Shown in pieces: positions 50,561 through 59,288 of a stretch of DNA of 64,000 bases (position 1 is its first letter; each line of letters begins with the position of its first letter). The notes below the pieces were generated by a model. That model did not search any database, was not told the origin of the DNA, and saw only the letters and a list, made by a program, of their open reading frames with translations. Origin of the DNA: Amycolatopsis iheyensis (GTDB lineage: Bacteria; Actinomycetota; Actinomycetes; Mycobacteriales; Pseudonocardiaceae); NCBI RefSeq assembly GCF_024703995.1, contig NZ_JAMXQV010000022.1, forward strand, positions 1 to 64,000. Reading direction: 5' to 3'. The translations under genes and the position numbers were made by a program.

Positions 50561-51556
50561 ATGCGCTTGTTCCGAATCATCCTGGCCACGTGCGCGGCGG
50601 CGGCGTTGCTGGCCGCCCCCGCGGACGCGGGCCAGCCGCACCCACCCGACGCCGTGGGCGCGGCGCTGAAGGCATTCGACACGCACACGATCGTCGCGAA
50701 GTCGAGCCCGGACCCGGGCACGTTCGTGTTCGACCTGGTCCGCGACCCCCGGTTCCCGGACCGCCTCACCGACATCGCGGTGGAGTGCGGTAACTCGCGC
50801 CTCCAGCCCCTGCTGGACGCCTACATCCTCGGCGGCGACGTGCCGGAGATCAGCCACGTCTGGCGCGACACGACGCAGCCGAGCTGCGGATTCTCGACGT
50901 TCTACGAGCAGCTCTTCGCCCTGGTGCGCCAGGTCAACGCGTCGTTGCCACCGGACCGAAAGATCCGCGTGCTGGCCTGCGACCCCCCGATCGACTGGAG
51001 CCAGGTCCGGACTCCCGCGGACGCGGAGCCGTTCCACGACCGGGACGCGTCGATCGTGTCGGTGGTGAAAACGCAGGTGCTGCAGAAGAACCGGAAGGTG
51101 CTGATGCTGTTCGGCTTGGGGCACCTGACCCACAACGGCGGCAGCGGCGCGGTGTCCCAGCTGGAGCGTGAATACCCGGGCGCGGCGTACGTCGTGGCGG
51201 ATCACTACGGGTTCACGACGGACAACGCGCGGTTGGAGCGGCGGCTGGGTGCCTGGCCGGCTTTGGTGCCGATGCAGGGTTCTTGGCTGGGGACGCTGGA
51301 CGCGTCGTACTTTCCGACCAGCCGGGAGTATCCGCCGGGCACGCGGGGCTATCCCGGGGTGGACGCGTACCTGTACGAGGGGCCGGCTGATCTCTTGCTG
51401 CGGGAGCCGCTCTCGGCGCGGGCGGTGTTGGATACGGACTACATGAACGAGCTTCGGAGGCGCGCTGCCGCTGTGGACGCGCCGCCGGACTCTCTTGAGT
51501 GGCCGGAGTTCTTCTTCGAGCGGGAGCGTCGGTCGGGAGTTTTGCTCCGCGGCTGA
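50561..51556 (+). CDS. Secreted protein with erythromycin-esterase/ChaN-like fold, function unknown
   Basis: A 331-residue protein with a Sec signal peptide (MRLFRIILATCAAAALLAAPADA, cleavage after ADA). The mature part contains VFDLVRDPRFPDRLTDIAVECGNSRLQPLLDAYILGG, VWRDTTQP, FYEQLFALVRQVNASLPPDRKIRVLACDPPIDWSQV and VLMLFGLGHLTHNGG, a pattern I know from many unnamed bacterial proteins that resemble erythromycin esterase or ChaN (a Glu/His-based active site is plausible: Glu in AVECGN, His in GHLTHN). Substrate unknown. Shares an operator with the YtrA-type ABC operon. Confidence 0.72.
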   Translation: MRLFRIILATCAAAALLAAPADAGQPHPPDAVGAALKAFDTHTIVAKSSPDPGTFVFDLVRDPRFPDRLTDIAVECGNSRLQPLLDAYILGGDVPEISHVWRDTTQPSCGFSTFYEQLFALVRQVNASLPPDRKIRVLACDPPIDWSQVRTPADAEPFHDRDASIVSVVKTQVLQKNRKVLMLFGLGHLTHNGGSGAVSQLEREYPGAAYVVADHYGFTTDNARLERRLGAWPALVPMQGSWLGTLDASYFPTSREYPPGTRGYPGVDAYLYEGPADLLLREPLSARAVLDTDYMNELRRRAAAVDAPPDSLEWPEFFFERERRSGVLLRG

Positions 51557-51617
51557 AGTCTGCGTGGGTGTAGGCCCGTAGCCGGTTGGCTGCGGGCCTG
51601 TCCCGTGTTCGGTTGTC

Positions 51618-52865
51618 TCAGGCTGCGGTGGGTATGGGTTGGTGGAGGTTGTTGCGCCGGGGTTGTCGGCGCTTGTCCACCCAGACCGGCGGGAGGAACT
51701 CTGGTAGCCCGTCAGCCGCGATGCGGACCTCCCAACCGGAGCGATGCAGCAACCGGTGGTGGTGAGCGCACATCAACGCCAAGTTGTTCAGGTCGGTGGG
51801 GCCGCCGTCGGCCCAGTGCCGGATGTGATGACCCTGGCAATGCCGTGGTGGGCGGTGACAGCCGGGGAAGGCGCAGCCGCGATCACGCAGGTAGAGCGCG
51901 TTGCGGATGCTGGTGGGGATCAGCCGACGAGCACGGCCCAGATCAAGAGGGGCGCTGGCCGAGTCCAGGACCGCCGGGATCAGTTTGCAGTCGCAGGCGT
52001 GAATCCGGGCCTCGGCCGCGCTCATCGTGCCGGTGTCACCCAGCAGGGCCGTGCCGAGGCCGGACTTCAAGCTCTCCAGCGGGATGGTGACCATCACATG
52101 GGCCCGCTCACCCGCCTGCTTCGGCAGGTCCGGGGCATCCAACGCGAGGTCGATGGCGTCGGAGAACGCGTCGCCGTAACGCTCCATCGGGGAACGGTGG
52201 TCATCCGCACCGCGCCGCTGAGCCAGCGAGTCCAGCAGCGCGCTGGCCCGGGTGCCGGTCTCGTCGTCGAGACGGCCCGACAATTCCCAGACACCGGTTC
52301 TTTTCCGCCGTAGCGAGAGTTCCCGATGTGGGGTAGCGGGTTCTGTCTCGTCGGGCTCGGCACCATCGGGGTCCAGATGGGCCACGATCCGCGCGCCCAA
52401 GGCCGCGACCTGCTTGTGCCCGGAGTCCTCGGCGAAGCTGAGCAGGCTCTGCTCGGCTTCCTCGCGATGCTCGGGCGGGATCTGGGTCAACGCCTCGACG
52501 ATCGTGTCGATCATCGGGTTGCTCAGCGAGCCTGCCGCAGCAACAGAGCCCGTCGCCGGAGCGATCGCCGGGATCGGGGTGCCGTCCAGAGCGCGGAAGG
52601 AATTGAGAGCCCGAGCACGCTTGACGAGCTTCTCGGCGGCCGACTTGGGAATATCGGCCAGCTGTGCCAGCAGGTGGGGAACAGAGCGATAGCCGAAGAG
52701 TTCCAGCACACCGCGGGCTTCGATCTCCACGAGCAGCGACCCAAGCTCGGCTTCGGCGGCCCGCACGACGCCCAGCAGGGTGCCGATCCGGTCGGCGAGG
52801 GCGACCGCATCGGCTTGCCAGGCGAAGTTTCCGTCCACACCCCAAGAATACCGGGGTTCGAACAC
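51618..52865 (-). CDS. DUF222/13E12-type HNH endonuclease-domain protein
   Basis: A 415-residue protein with an N-terminal DUF222 domain (helical, LLVEIEARGVLELFGYRSVPHLLAQLADIPKSAAEKLVKRARAL) and a C-terminal HNH nuclease motif: LRDRGCAFPGCHRPPRHCQGHHIRHWADGGPTDLNNLALMCAHHHRLLH, with zinc Cys and the His-Asn-His catalytic set. The family (13E12 repeats) is abundant in actinobacteria and often mobile or phage-linked, but its role is unknown. Start GTG at 52865; a GTG nine codons later is an alternative. Confidence 0.87.
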   Translation of the reverse strand: MFEPRYSWGVDGNFAWQADAVALADRIGTLLGVVRAAEAELGSLLVEIEARGVLELFGYRSVPHLLAQLADIPKSAAEKLVKRARALNSFRALDGTPIPAIAPATGSVAAAGSLSNPMIDTIVEALTQIPPEHREEAEQSLLSFAEDSGHKQVAALGARIVAHLDPDGAEPDETEPATPHRELSLRRKRTGVWELSGRLDDETGTRASALLDSLAQRRGADDHRSPMERYGDAFSDAIDLALDAPDLPKQAGERAHVMVTIPLESLKSGLGTALLGDTGTMSAAEARIHACDCKLIPAVLDSASAPLDLGRARRLIPTSIRNALYLRDRGCAFPGCHRPPRHCQGHHIRHWADGGPTDLNNLALMCAHHHRLLHRSGWEVRIAADGLPEFLPPVWVDKRRQPRRNNLHQPIPTAA

Positions 52866-52953
52866 CAGTTCATCACACGAAGGGGTGGCAGGTTAACGAA
52901 CTGTCCGGGCCACAGAACACCAGCCACAGCAGCAAGCTAGGGAGAGATTCGTT

Positions 52954-53016
52954 GCGTGGGGAATCGGCGCTACCAGCCACAAGACCAAACAACCACAGGG
53001 CGCCGATTCCCCACGC
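52954..53016 (-). terminator. Large hairpin downstream of the Lrp gene
   Basis: GCGTGGGGAATCGGCGC (52954-52970) and GCGCCGATTCCCCACGC (53000-53016) are perfect 17-base inverted arms with a 29-base loop. It begins 27 bp past the stop of the Lrp-family gene and probably terminates it; the long loop is unusual for a simple terminator. Confidence 0.6.
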
Positions 53017-53042
53017 CCCGGCGAAGCCGTATCAGTAAAGTC

Positions 53043-53489
53043 TCAACTCCCCCGAGCCCAAGACTCGAGAGCAATCAAAGTCTTGGTCCCAGTAACTTGA
53101 TGATGCCGCCGAATCTCATCAATGGTCGCCTGAAGATGAGCCATATCCCGAACCCGCAACCAAACAAGAGCATCAGGATCCCCAGCAATGGTGAAGACAG
53201 CCTGAGCCTCAGGCATCCGAGTGGTAGTACGAAGAATCTCGGCAACCTTGGTATTCCCGACGAACCGAAGCTCGGTGAAGGCCTCAATCCCCCAACCGAG
53301 CTTGGCATGATCGACCTGAACGGTGAACCCGGTGATGACACCAGTCTCCCGCAGCCGATCGATCCGCCGCTTGACGGCCGCCGTGGAGAGCGTGACCCGA
53401 CCGGCGATGTCGGACAGCGTCCGCCGGGCGTCCTCGCGCAGGAGCCCGAGGATCTCGTGGTCAGTAGCGTCGAGCAGGTCATCGGTCAT
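53043..53489 (-). CDS. Lrp/AsnC family transcriptional regulator
   Basis: A 148-residue Lrp protein: HTH DATDHEILGLLREDARRTLSDIAGRVTLSTAAVKRRIDRLRETGVITGF and a C-terminal RAM domain (AVFTIAGDPDALVWLRVRDMAHLQATIDEIRRH). ATG at 53489. It is divergent from the indolepyruvate ferredoxin oxidoreductase gene, so it likely senses an amino acid (perhaps aromatic) and controls that gene. Its coding DNA is noticeably less GC-rich at third positions near the 3' end than its neighbours. Confidence 0.87.
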   Translation of the reverse strand: MTDDLLDATDHEILGLLREDARRTLSDIAGRVTLSTAAVKRRIDRLRETGVITGFTVQVDHAKLGWGIEAFTELRFVGNTKVAEILRTTTRMPEAQAVFTIAGDPDALVWLRVRDMAHLQATIDEIRRHHQVTGTKTLIALESWARGS

Positions 53490-53640
53490 GCGCCGGAGCG
53501 TAACTCGACGCAAAAAAACAAGCCAACCGAAGCGAAGAGCCACCGAAGTTTGCGTATAGAGTCTCAAACCGCTGTGGCCTGTTGCGTGGATGTGGCCCGC
53601 GTCGCAGTGTGCCGGGAAGCACAATGAGAGGAGCCGCGCC

Positions 53641-56600
53641 GTGGAGACGTTCACGCTGGAGGACCGCTACCTGCGGGAAGCGGGGATCGTGCACCTGACC
53701 GGGGTGCAGGCCCTGGTCCGGCTGCTGTTCGACCGCGTCCGCCACGACCGCGCCCGCGGTGGCGATCCCGCCGTGTTCGTCTCCGGCTACGAGGGCTCGC
53801 CGCTGGCCGGCTACGACCTCGAACTCGGGCGCCGCGCGAAGCTGCTCGAGAAGCACGACGTCGTGCACCGGCCCGGGCTCAACGAGGAGCTGGCCGCGAC
53901 CTCGGTGATGGGCAGCCAGCTCGTCGCGGGCGCCGGTGGGCGGCGTGGCGTCACCGGCTTCTGGTACGGCAAGGCGCCCGGCCTCGACCGCGCCAGCGAC
54001 GCCCTCCGGCACGCCAACCTGGCCGGCACCGACCCGCGGGGCGGCGCCGTGGCCCTGGTCGGTGACGACCCGAACGCGAAGTCCTCGACCGTCCCGTGCG
54101 CGTCCGAGCTCGCCCTCGCCGACCTGGCGATCCCGATCCTGTACCCCAGCGACTCCCAAGACGTGCTCGACCTCGGCATGCACGCGGTCGAGCTGTCGCG
54201 GGCCGCCGGGGTGTGGACGTCGCTGAAGGTCGTCGCCAATGTCGCCGACGCGTCGGGCACGGCCACTGTGAGTCCACAGTGGACCACGCCGGAGCTGGAA
54301 AAGGGCTACCGCCACACGCCGACGTCGCGGCTGCTCGGCACCAGCCTCGCCGAGCTGGAGCGCAGCCTCTTCACCGTCCGCCTGCCGCTCGTGCTCGACT
54401 ACCTGCGCGCCGCCGGCATCAACCGGATCACGCGACAAGGACCGGCCGACCGGATCGGCATCGTCGCCGCCGGGAAGTCCTACCTGGACCTCCAGCAGGC
54501 CCTGCGCAGCCTCGGCCTGGACGCGGAAGCGCTGGCGCGGCACGGGATCCGCGTGCTGAAGCTCGGCGCGATCCACCCGCTCGAACCCGGGATCGTCCGC
54601 GAGTTCGCCGAGGGTCTCGACGAGATCGTCGTCGTCGAGGAGAAGCGCGCGTTCGTCGAGTCCGCGCTCAAAGAGGTCCTCTACGGCGTCGCCGGCGCGC
54701 CCGCGATCACCGGCAAGAAGGACCGCGACGGCCGGACGCTGTTCACCGAGCTCGGCGAGCTGGATCCGGACGGCATCGCGACCGGCCTGGCCCGGCGGCT
54801 GCCCGAAGGCATCGCGTCCGTCGACGCCTACCGAGCGCGACGCCGCCGTGAGCGCATCTCGGTGCCGCTGCTCGCGCGGACGCCGTACTTCTGTTCGGGC
54901 TGTCCGCACAACTCGTCGACGAAGGTGCCCGAAGGCACGCTGGTCGGTGGCGGGATCGGCTGCCACACCATGGCGTTGTTCATGGAGCCCGACCAGGTCG
55001 GCACCGTTCTCGGCGTGACGCAGATGGGCGGCGAGGGCACCCAGTGGATCGGCATGGCGCCGTTCGTCGAGGCCGAGCACTTCGTCCAGAACATCGGTGA
55101 CGGCACGTTCACCCACTCCGGCAGCCTCGCCGTGCGCGCGGCGGTCGCGGCCGGCGTCAACATCACCTACAAGCTGCTCTACAACTCCGCGGTCGCGATG
55201 ACCGGCGGCCAGGACGCCGTCGGCGGGCTGCCCGTCGAGAAGATCGCCGAGCTGCTGCTCATCGAAGGCGCGAAGCGGGTCGTCATCACCAGCGACGCGC
55301 CCGCGCGGATCAAGCGTCGCAAGCTGCCCGCCGGCGTCGACGTCCGCGATCGCGCCGAACTGCTGGCCACCCAGGAGGAACTGGCCGCCGTCAAGGGCGT
55401 GACCGTGCTGATCCACGAGCAGGAGTGCGCGGCCGAGAAGCGGCGCAAGCGCCGTCGCGGCAAGCAGGAGACGCCCACGACGCGCGTGGTCATCAACGAG
55501 CGCGTCTGCGAAGGCTGCGGTGACTGCGGCACCAAGTCGAACTGCCTGTCGGTGCAGCCGGTCGCGACCGAGTTCGGCCGCAAGACCGCGATCCACCAGT
55601 CGTCGTGCAACGTCGACTACTCCTGCCTGGCCGGCGACTGCCCGTCGTTCGTCACGGTGGTCCCGACCGGGAAGAAGCAGCGCCGCAAGCTCGGTGAGCT
55701 GGCCGCCGATGCCGTCCCGGCGCCCGCCGCCGCCAAAACCGACTTCACCGTGCGGATCACCGGGATCGGCGGGACCGGCGTGGTCACCGTGACGCAGATC
55801 CTCGCCACCGCCGCGGTGCTCGACGGCCGGCACGTGCGCACGCTGGACCAGACCGGGCTCGCGCAGAAGGGCGGCGCGGTGGTGTCCGACCTGAAGGTGA
55901 CGGCGGAACCGGTCGAGCAGGCGCCGAAGCTGGCCACCGGCGAATGCGACCTCTACCTGGCGTGCGACGCGCTGGTCGGGGCGGACGCGGCCAACCTCGG
56001 CGTGGCCGACGCGGCGCGCACCACCGCCGTCGTCTCGACCACCGAGGTGCCGACCGGCCGGATGGTCGTCGACACGACGGTGTCCTTCCCGGACCCCGGC
56101 AGCGTGCTCGCGCCGCTGGAAGCGGCCGCGAAACGCACGGTGTCGCTGGACGCGCGCGGCCTGGCCGAGGAGCTGTTCGACGACGACCAGTTCGCCAACG
56201 TGCTGCAGCTCGGCGCGGCCTTCCAGACCGGCGCGATCGGCCTGCCCGCCGCGGTGATCGAGCGCGCGATCGAGCTGAACGGCACCGCGGTGGCCGCGAA
56301 CCTGCAGGCCTTCCGCCGCGGCCGCCAGCTCGTGGCCGAGCCCGAGGCCCTCACGAACGCCCCGGCGAAGGCGCGCACGGTGCAGCAGCCCGCCGCGCGG
56401 AAGCTGGTGCACGCGGAGCCGGGGTCGGAGCTGGCGCGGCTGCTCGACGTCCGGCTGCCGGACCTGGTCGCCTACCAGGACGAGCGGTACGCGCGGGCCT
56501 ACGCGGAGTTTGTCGAGCAGGTGCGGGTCTGGGAGGACGGGCCGACGGAGATCACCGAAGCCGTCGCGAAGCACCTGTACAAGCTGATGGCGTACAAGGA

Positions 56601-57033
56601 CGAGTACGAGGTCGCGCGGCTTTCGCTCGACCCGGCGTTCACCGCGGGCCTGGCCGACCAGTTCGGCGAGGACACGACGTACGCCTATCGGCTGCACCCG
56701 CCGGTGCTGCGCGCGCTCGGGATGAAGCGCAAGATCAGCCTCGGTCCGTGGTTCCGCCCGGCGTTCCGGCTGCTCCACGGGCTGCGGCGGCTGCGCGGCA
56801 CCGGCCTCGACCCGTTCGGCCGCGCGCACGTGCGGCGGGTCGAACGCGAGCTGATCGACGACTACCGCGGTGTGGTCACCCAGGCGTTCCGCGCCGGGAA
56901 CGTCGACCGGGCGCGGGTGCTCGCGCTGGCCGAGCTGCCGGATCTGGTGCGCGGCTACGAGGACGTCAAGCTGGCCAACGTCGCCAAGTACCGGGAGAAG
57001 CAGGCCGAGCTGCTCACGCTCGTAAATAGCTGA
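53641..57033 (+). CDS. Indolepyruvate ferredoxin oxidoreductase, fused subunits
   Basis: An 1130-residue single-chain enzyme. The N-terminal part (about 1-400) is the pyrimidine/core domain with FVSGYEGSPLAGYDLELGRR, residues 440-580 the ThDP-binding domain (NIGDGTFTHSGSLAVRAA near 485, FCSGCPHNSSTKVPEG), residues 620-650 a Cys-rich iron-sulfur segment (CEGCGDCGTKSNCLSV and CNVDYSCLAGDCPSF), and residues from about 700 a gamma-type domain (GIGGTGVVTVTQILATAA, GLAQKGGAVVSDLKV). It oxidatively decarboxylates 2-oxo acids from aromatic or branched amino acids to acyl-CoA. GTG 53641 is chosen from AGGAG seven bases upstream. The long fused form is typical of aerobic proteobacteria and actinobacteria. 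Confidence 0.9.
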   Translation: METFTLEDRYLREAGIVHLTGVQALVRLLFDRVRHDRARGGDPAVFVSGYEGSPLAGYDLELGRRAKLLEKHDVVHRPGLNEELAATSVMGSQLVAGAGGRRGVTGFWYGKAPGLDRASDALRHANLAGTDPRGGAVALVGDDPNAKSSTVPCASELALADLAIPILYPSDSQDVLDLGMHAVELSRAAGVWTSLKVVANVADASGTATVSPQWTTPELEKGYRHTPTSRLLGTSLAELERSLFTVRLPLVLDYLRAAGINRITRQGPADRIGIVAAGKSYLDLQQALRSLGLDAEALARHGIRVLKLGAIHPLEPGIVREFAEGLDEIVVVEEKRAFVESALKEVLYGVAGAPAITGKKDRDGRTLFTELGELDPDGIATGLARRLPEGIASVDAYRARRRRERISVPLLARTPYFCSGCPHNSSTKVPEGTLVGGGIGCHTMALFMEPDQVGTVLGVTQMGGEGTQWIGMAPFVEAEHFVQNIGDGTFTHSGSLAVRAAVAAGVNITYKLLYNSAVAMTGGQDAVGGLPVEKIAELLLIEGAKRVVITSDAPARIKRRKLPAGVDVRDRAELLATQEELAAVKGVTVLIHEQECAAEKRRKRRRGKQETPTTRVVINERVCEGCGDCGTKSNCLSVQPVATEFGRKTAIHQSSCNVDYSCLAGDCPSFVTVVPTGKKQRRKLGELAADAVPAPAAAKTDFTVRITGIGGTGVVTVTQILATAAVLDGRHVRTLDQTGLAQKGGAVVSDLKVTAEPVEQAPKLATGECDLYLACDALVGADAANLGVADAARTTAVVSTTEVPTGRMVVDTTVSFPDPGSVLAPLEAAAKRTVSLDARGLAEELFDDDQFANVLQLGAAFQTGAIGLPAAVIERAIELNGTAVAANLQAFRRGRQLVAEPEALTNAPAKARTVQQPAARKLVHAEPGSELARLLDVRLPDLVAYQDERYARAYAEFVEQVRVWEDGPTEITEAVAKHLYKLMAYKDEYEVARLSLDPAFTAGLADQFGEDTTYAYRLHPPVLRALGMKRKISLGPWFRPAFRLLHGLRRLRGTGLDPFGRAHVRRVERELIDDYRGVVTQAFRAGNVDRARVLALAELPDLVRGYEDVKLANVAKYREKQAELLTLVNS

Positions 57034-57640
57034 GCATCGCCTGGGCTTCGTCGGGGACGCGCAGCTTCGCGCTGACGTCCCCGGCGTGCCGGCGGGCGGC
57101 CGCGGTGCCGATGCCGAGCAGCCGCCCGATCGTCGGCACCGAGTGGCCTTCGGCGAGCAGCGCGACGACTTCGCATTCGCGGTCGGTCAACGCGGCGACC
57201 GCGTCGCCGGGGCGTCTTCGGGCGAGCTGGACGGCGACGACGTCGCGGTCGAGGACCGTGCCTCCCGCGGCGACCCGGCGCAGGGCGTCGAGGAACTCGT
57301 CCGGCTTGCCGACGCGCTCCTTGAGCAGGTACCCGGCGCCGCCCCCGCCGGCGGCCAGTAGATCGCCGGCGTAGCCGTCCTCGACGAACGCCGACAGCGC
57401 GAGGATCGCCAGCCCCGGCACCAGCCGTCGCGCGTCGAGGGCGGCTCGCAGCCCCTCGTCGGTGAACGTCGGTGGCATCCGGACGTCGACGACGGCGAGG
57501 TCGGGTGCGGTCTCCTCGACGGCGGCCAGCAGGTCGCCGGGGTGGTCGACGGCGGCGGCCACGGTGAAGCCCTCGCTGCGCAGCAGCAGCACCAGCCCCT
57601 CCCGCAGCAGGGCGTCCTCTTCCGCGATCACGATCCGCAC
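57014..57640 (-). CDS. LuxR-type (NarL) response regulator, no adjacent kinase
   Basis: A 208-residue response regulator: acidic pocket EEDA (Glu7-Asp9), phosphoacceptor Asp52 in DLAVVDVRMPP, the conserved Lys in GYLLKERV, and a C-terminal LuxR HTH (LTDRECEVVALLAEGHSVPTIGRLLGIGTAAARRHAGDVSAKL). The HTH has TAAARRH where most have 'tVknHv'. No histidine kinase gene is adjacent, so it is an orphan. Its end overlaps the oxidoreductase gene by 20 bp on the opposite strand. Confidence 0.87.
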   Translation of the reverse strand: MRIVIAEEDALLREGLVLLLRSEGFTVAAAVDHPGDLLAAVEETAPDLAVVDVRMPPTFTDEGLRAALDARRLVPGLAILALSAFVEDGYAGDLLAAGGGGAGYLLKERVGKPDEFLDALRRVAAGGTVLDRDVVAVQLARRRPGDAVAALTDRECEVVALLAEGHSVPTIGRLLGIGTAAARRHAGDVSAKLRVPDEAQAMLSYLRA

Positions 57641-57706
57641 GACGGCCGCCTCCTCGCCTCCACGTCCTCTCCCTGCCTGGATGCACGGATCGGGGGCAGG
57701 ACCGGT

Positions 57707-58672
57707 TCAGCCGACCCCGGTGGTCCGGAACCGGGCGCGGTAGTCGCTCGGCGTCACGCCGAGGCCGCGGGCGAAGGCGCGGCGCAGCGTCTCGGCCGTT
57801 CCGAAGCCCGACCGGCGCGCGACGACGTCCAGCGGGTCGGTCGTGCGCTCCAGCTGCTGCTGGGCGAACTCCAGCCGGACCTGCTCGACGAACCGCGCCG
57901 GGGTGCGGCCGAGCTCGTCGTGGAACAGCCGGGTGAGGTGGCGTGGGCTGACCCCGGCGCGGGCGGCCATGGTGGCCGCGGTGTGCGGCGCCGACGGGTC
58001 GGCCGCGACGGAGTCCAGCACGCCGCGCAGCACCTCGGTGCGCGGGCGGCCCGTCTCCAGCCGGACGCTGAACTGCGACTGCCCGCCCGGGCGCTGCAGG
58101 AAGACCACCAGGTGCTTGGCCACCAGCCGCGCCACCTCGGCGCCGAGGTCCGCCTCGACGAGGGCGAGGGCCAGGTCGATCCCGGACGTGACGCCGGCCG
58201 AGGTGAGCACCGGGCCGTCCTGGACGAAGATCGCGTCGGCGTCGACCCGCACGAGCGGGAAGCGGCGGGCGAGCTGCCCGGCGAGGTCCCAGTGGGTGGT
58301 GGCGCGGCGGCCGTCGAGGACACCGGCCGCGGCGAGCGCGAACGCGCCCGCGCACACCGACGCCGTGCGGTCCGCGCCGCCGGCCAGCCGGCGGATCTGC
58401 GCGATGAGCTCGGCGTCGGCGATCGTGCGGACCCACTCGGGGCCGCCGGGGACGAGCACGGTCGCGCCGCGCGGGTCGACCTGCGCGAGGTCGAGGTCGG
58501 CGCCCAGGCGCGTCCCGGTGTTGGCGCGGACGTCGGCGCCGCCGGGTGACGCGGTCTTCAGGTCGTACCGGCCGCCGTGCTCGTTGGCTTCGGCGAAGAC
58601 TTCCAGCGGGCCGGAGACGTCGAGCAGGCGCACGTCGTCGTAGAGGACGACGAGAACGGGCCGGGTGCGCAC
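57707..58672 (-). CDS. GlxA-type AraC regulator with DJ-1/PfpI domain
   Basis: A 321-residue regulator. Residues 1-180 are a DJ-1/PfpI-like domain (VLYDDVRLLDVSGPLEVFAEAN, with the nucleophile-elbow VCAGAFALAAAGVLDGRRATTHW), residues 215-320 an AraC double HTH (MAARAGVSPRHLTRLFHDELGRTPARFVEQVRLEFAQQQL, VARRSGFGTAETLRRAF). GlxA-type proteins regulate many catabolic and stress genes. GTG at 58672 starts one base after the stop of the ATPase-fold gene, so they are cotranscribed. Confidence 0.87.
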   Translation of the reverse strand: MRTRPVLVVLYDDVRLLDVSGPLEVFAEANEHGGRYDLKTASPGGADVRANTGTRLGADLDLAQVDPRGATVLVPGGPEWVRTIADAELIAQIRRLAGGADRTASVCAGAFALAAAGVLDGRRATTHWDLAGQLARRFPLVRVDADAIFVQDGPVLTSAGVTSGIDLALALVEADLGAEVARLVAKHLVVFLQRPGGQSQFSVRLETGRPRTEVLRGVLDSVAADPSAPHTAATMAARAGVSPRHLTRLFHDELGRTPARFVEQVRLEFAQQQLERTTDPLDVVARRSGFGTAETLRRAFARGLGVTPSDYRARFRTTGVG

Positions 58673-58673
58673 C

Positions 58674-59183
58674 TCAGCCCGTGCCGGACCAGCCGCTCAG
58701 GCGGTTGAGCAGCCGCTCCAGCACCTCGGGGTCGGCGGCGACCGGATCGCCGGAGACCGGCTCGTCGACGAGGGTGCGGCGGTCCTGCCGCCGCGGGAGG
58801 CGCACCTGGCGCGCGTTGATGCCGCCCGGCAGCTCGAGCTCGCACCAGGTCGTGCGGGCCCCGCCGACGCCGGGGGTGACGCCCACGCGCTCGCCGGGCC
58901 CGGCGACCTTGGGTTCCGGCAGCCCGGGCACGTCGTCGTCGACCTCGACCACCAGCACCTCGGCACGCAGCCGCAGCCGCAGCGTGACGAACGCGGGTGA
59001 CCGCGGGTCGCCGGCCTCGATCACGGTCTCGACCAGCCGTCTCGCGGTCGCGGTCGCCTGCTCCAGCATCGGCAGCAGGGACCAGTCGGTGAGAATCAGG
59101 CGGACGAACAGTTCCGTGACCGGCAGCGCGCTGGGCTGCGCGACCAGCCGGATATCGTCCATCTGGGAGGTGTGCGCGCTCAA
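58674..59183 (-). CDS. ATP-binding-like protein (degenerate anti-sigma HATPase fold)
   Basis: A 169-residue protein. VAQPSALPVTELFVRLILTDWSLLPMLEQATATARRLVETVI resembles the start of the SpoIIAB/RsbW-type HATPase_c_2 proteins common in Streptomyces, but the N-box Asn and the G1/G2 motifs are not recognisable, so ATP binding is doubtful. A TTG at 59183 has GGAAGG six bases upstream and is chosen over the ATG seven codons later, which has no ribosome site. Precedes the GlxA-type gene. Confidence 0.6.
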   Translation of the reverse strand: MSAHTSQMDDIRLVAQPSALPVTELFVRLILTDWSLLPMLEQATATARRLVETVIEAGDPRSPAFVTLRLRLRAEVLVVEVDDDVPGLPEPKVAGPGERVGVTPGVGGARTTWCELELPGGINARQVRLPRRQDRRTLVDEPVSGDPVAADPEVLERLLNRLSGWSGTG

Positions 59184-59288
59184 ACCTGACCTTCCTCGCC
59201 CAGGTGCGGACCGTCCGGGCTCCGCATCTTGCCACCCGGCCTCCGGCGGCACGGTACCGGCCGCTGTCCCGTTGCTACCGTCGGGGCC

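Noticed and set aside
50561..51556. Calling the secreted protein a true erythromycin esterase
   Set aside because: Only a general fold resemblance is seen; the catalytic arrangement of EreA/EreB could not be verified by eye.
53479..56829. 1116-codon minus-strand open frame opposite the indolepyruvate oxidoreductase
   Set aside because: Composition is low-complexity Arg/Gly/Asp/Val/His and mirrors the antisense of a confident enzyme; no motif.
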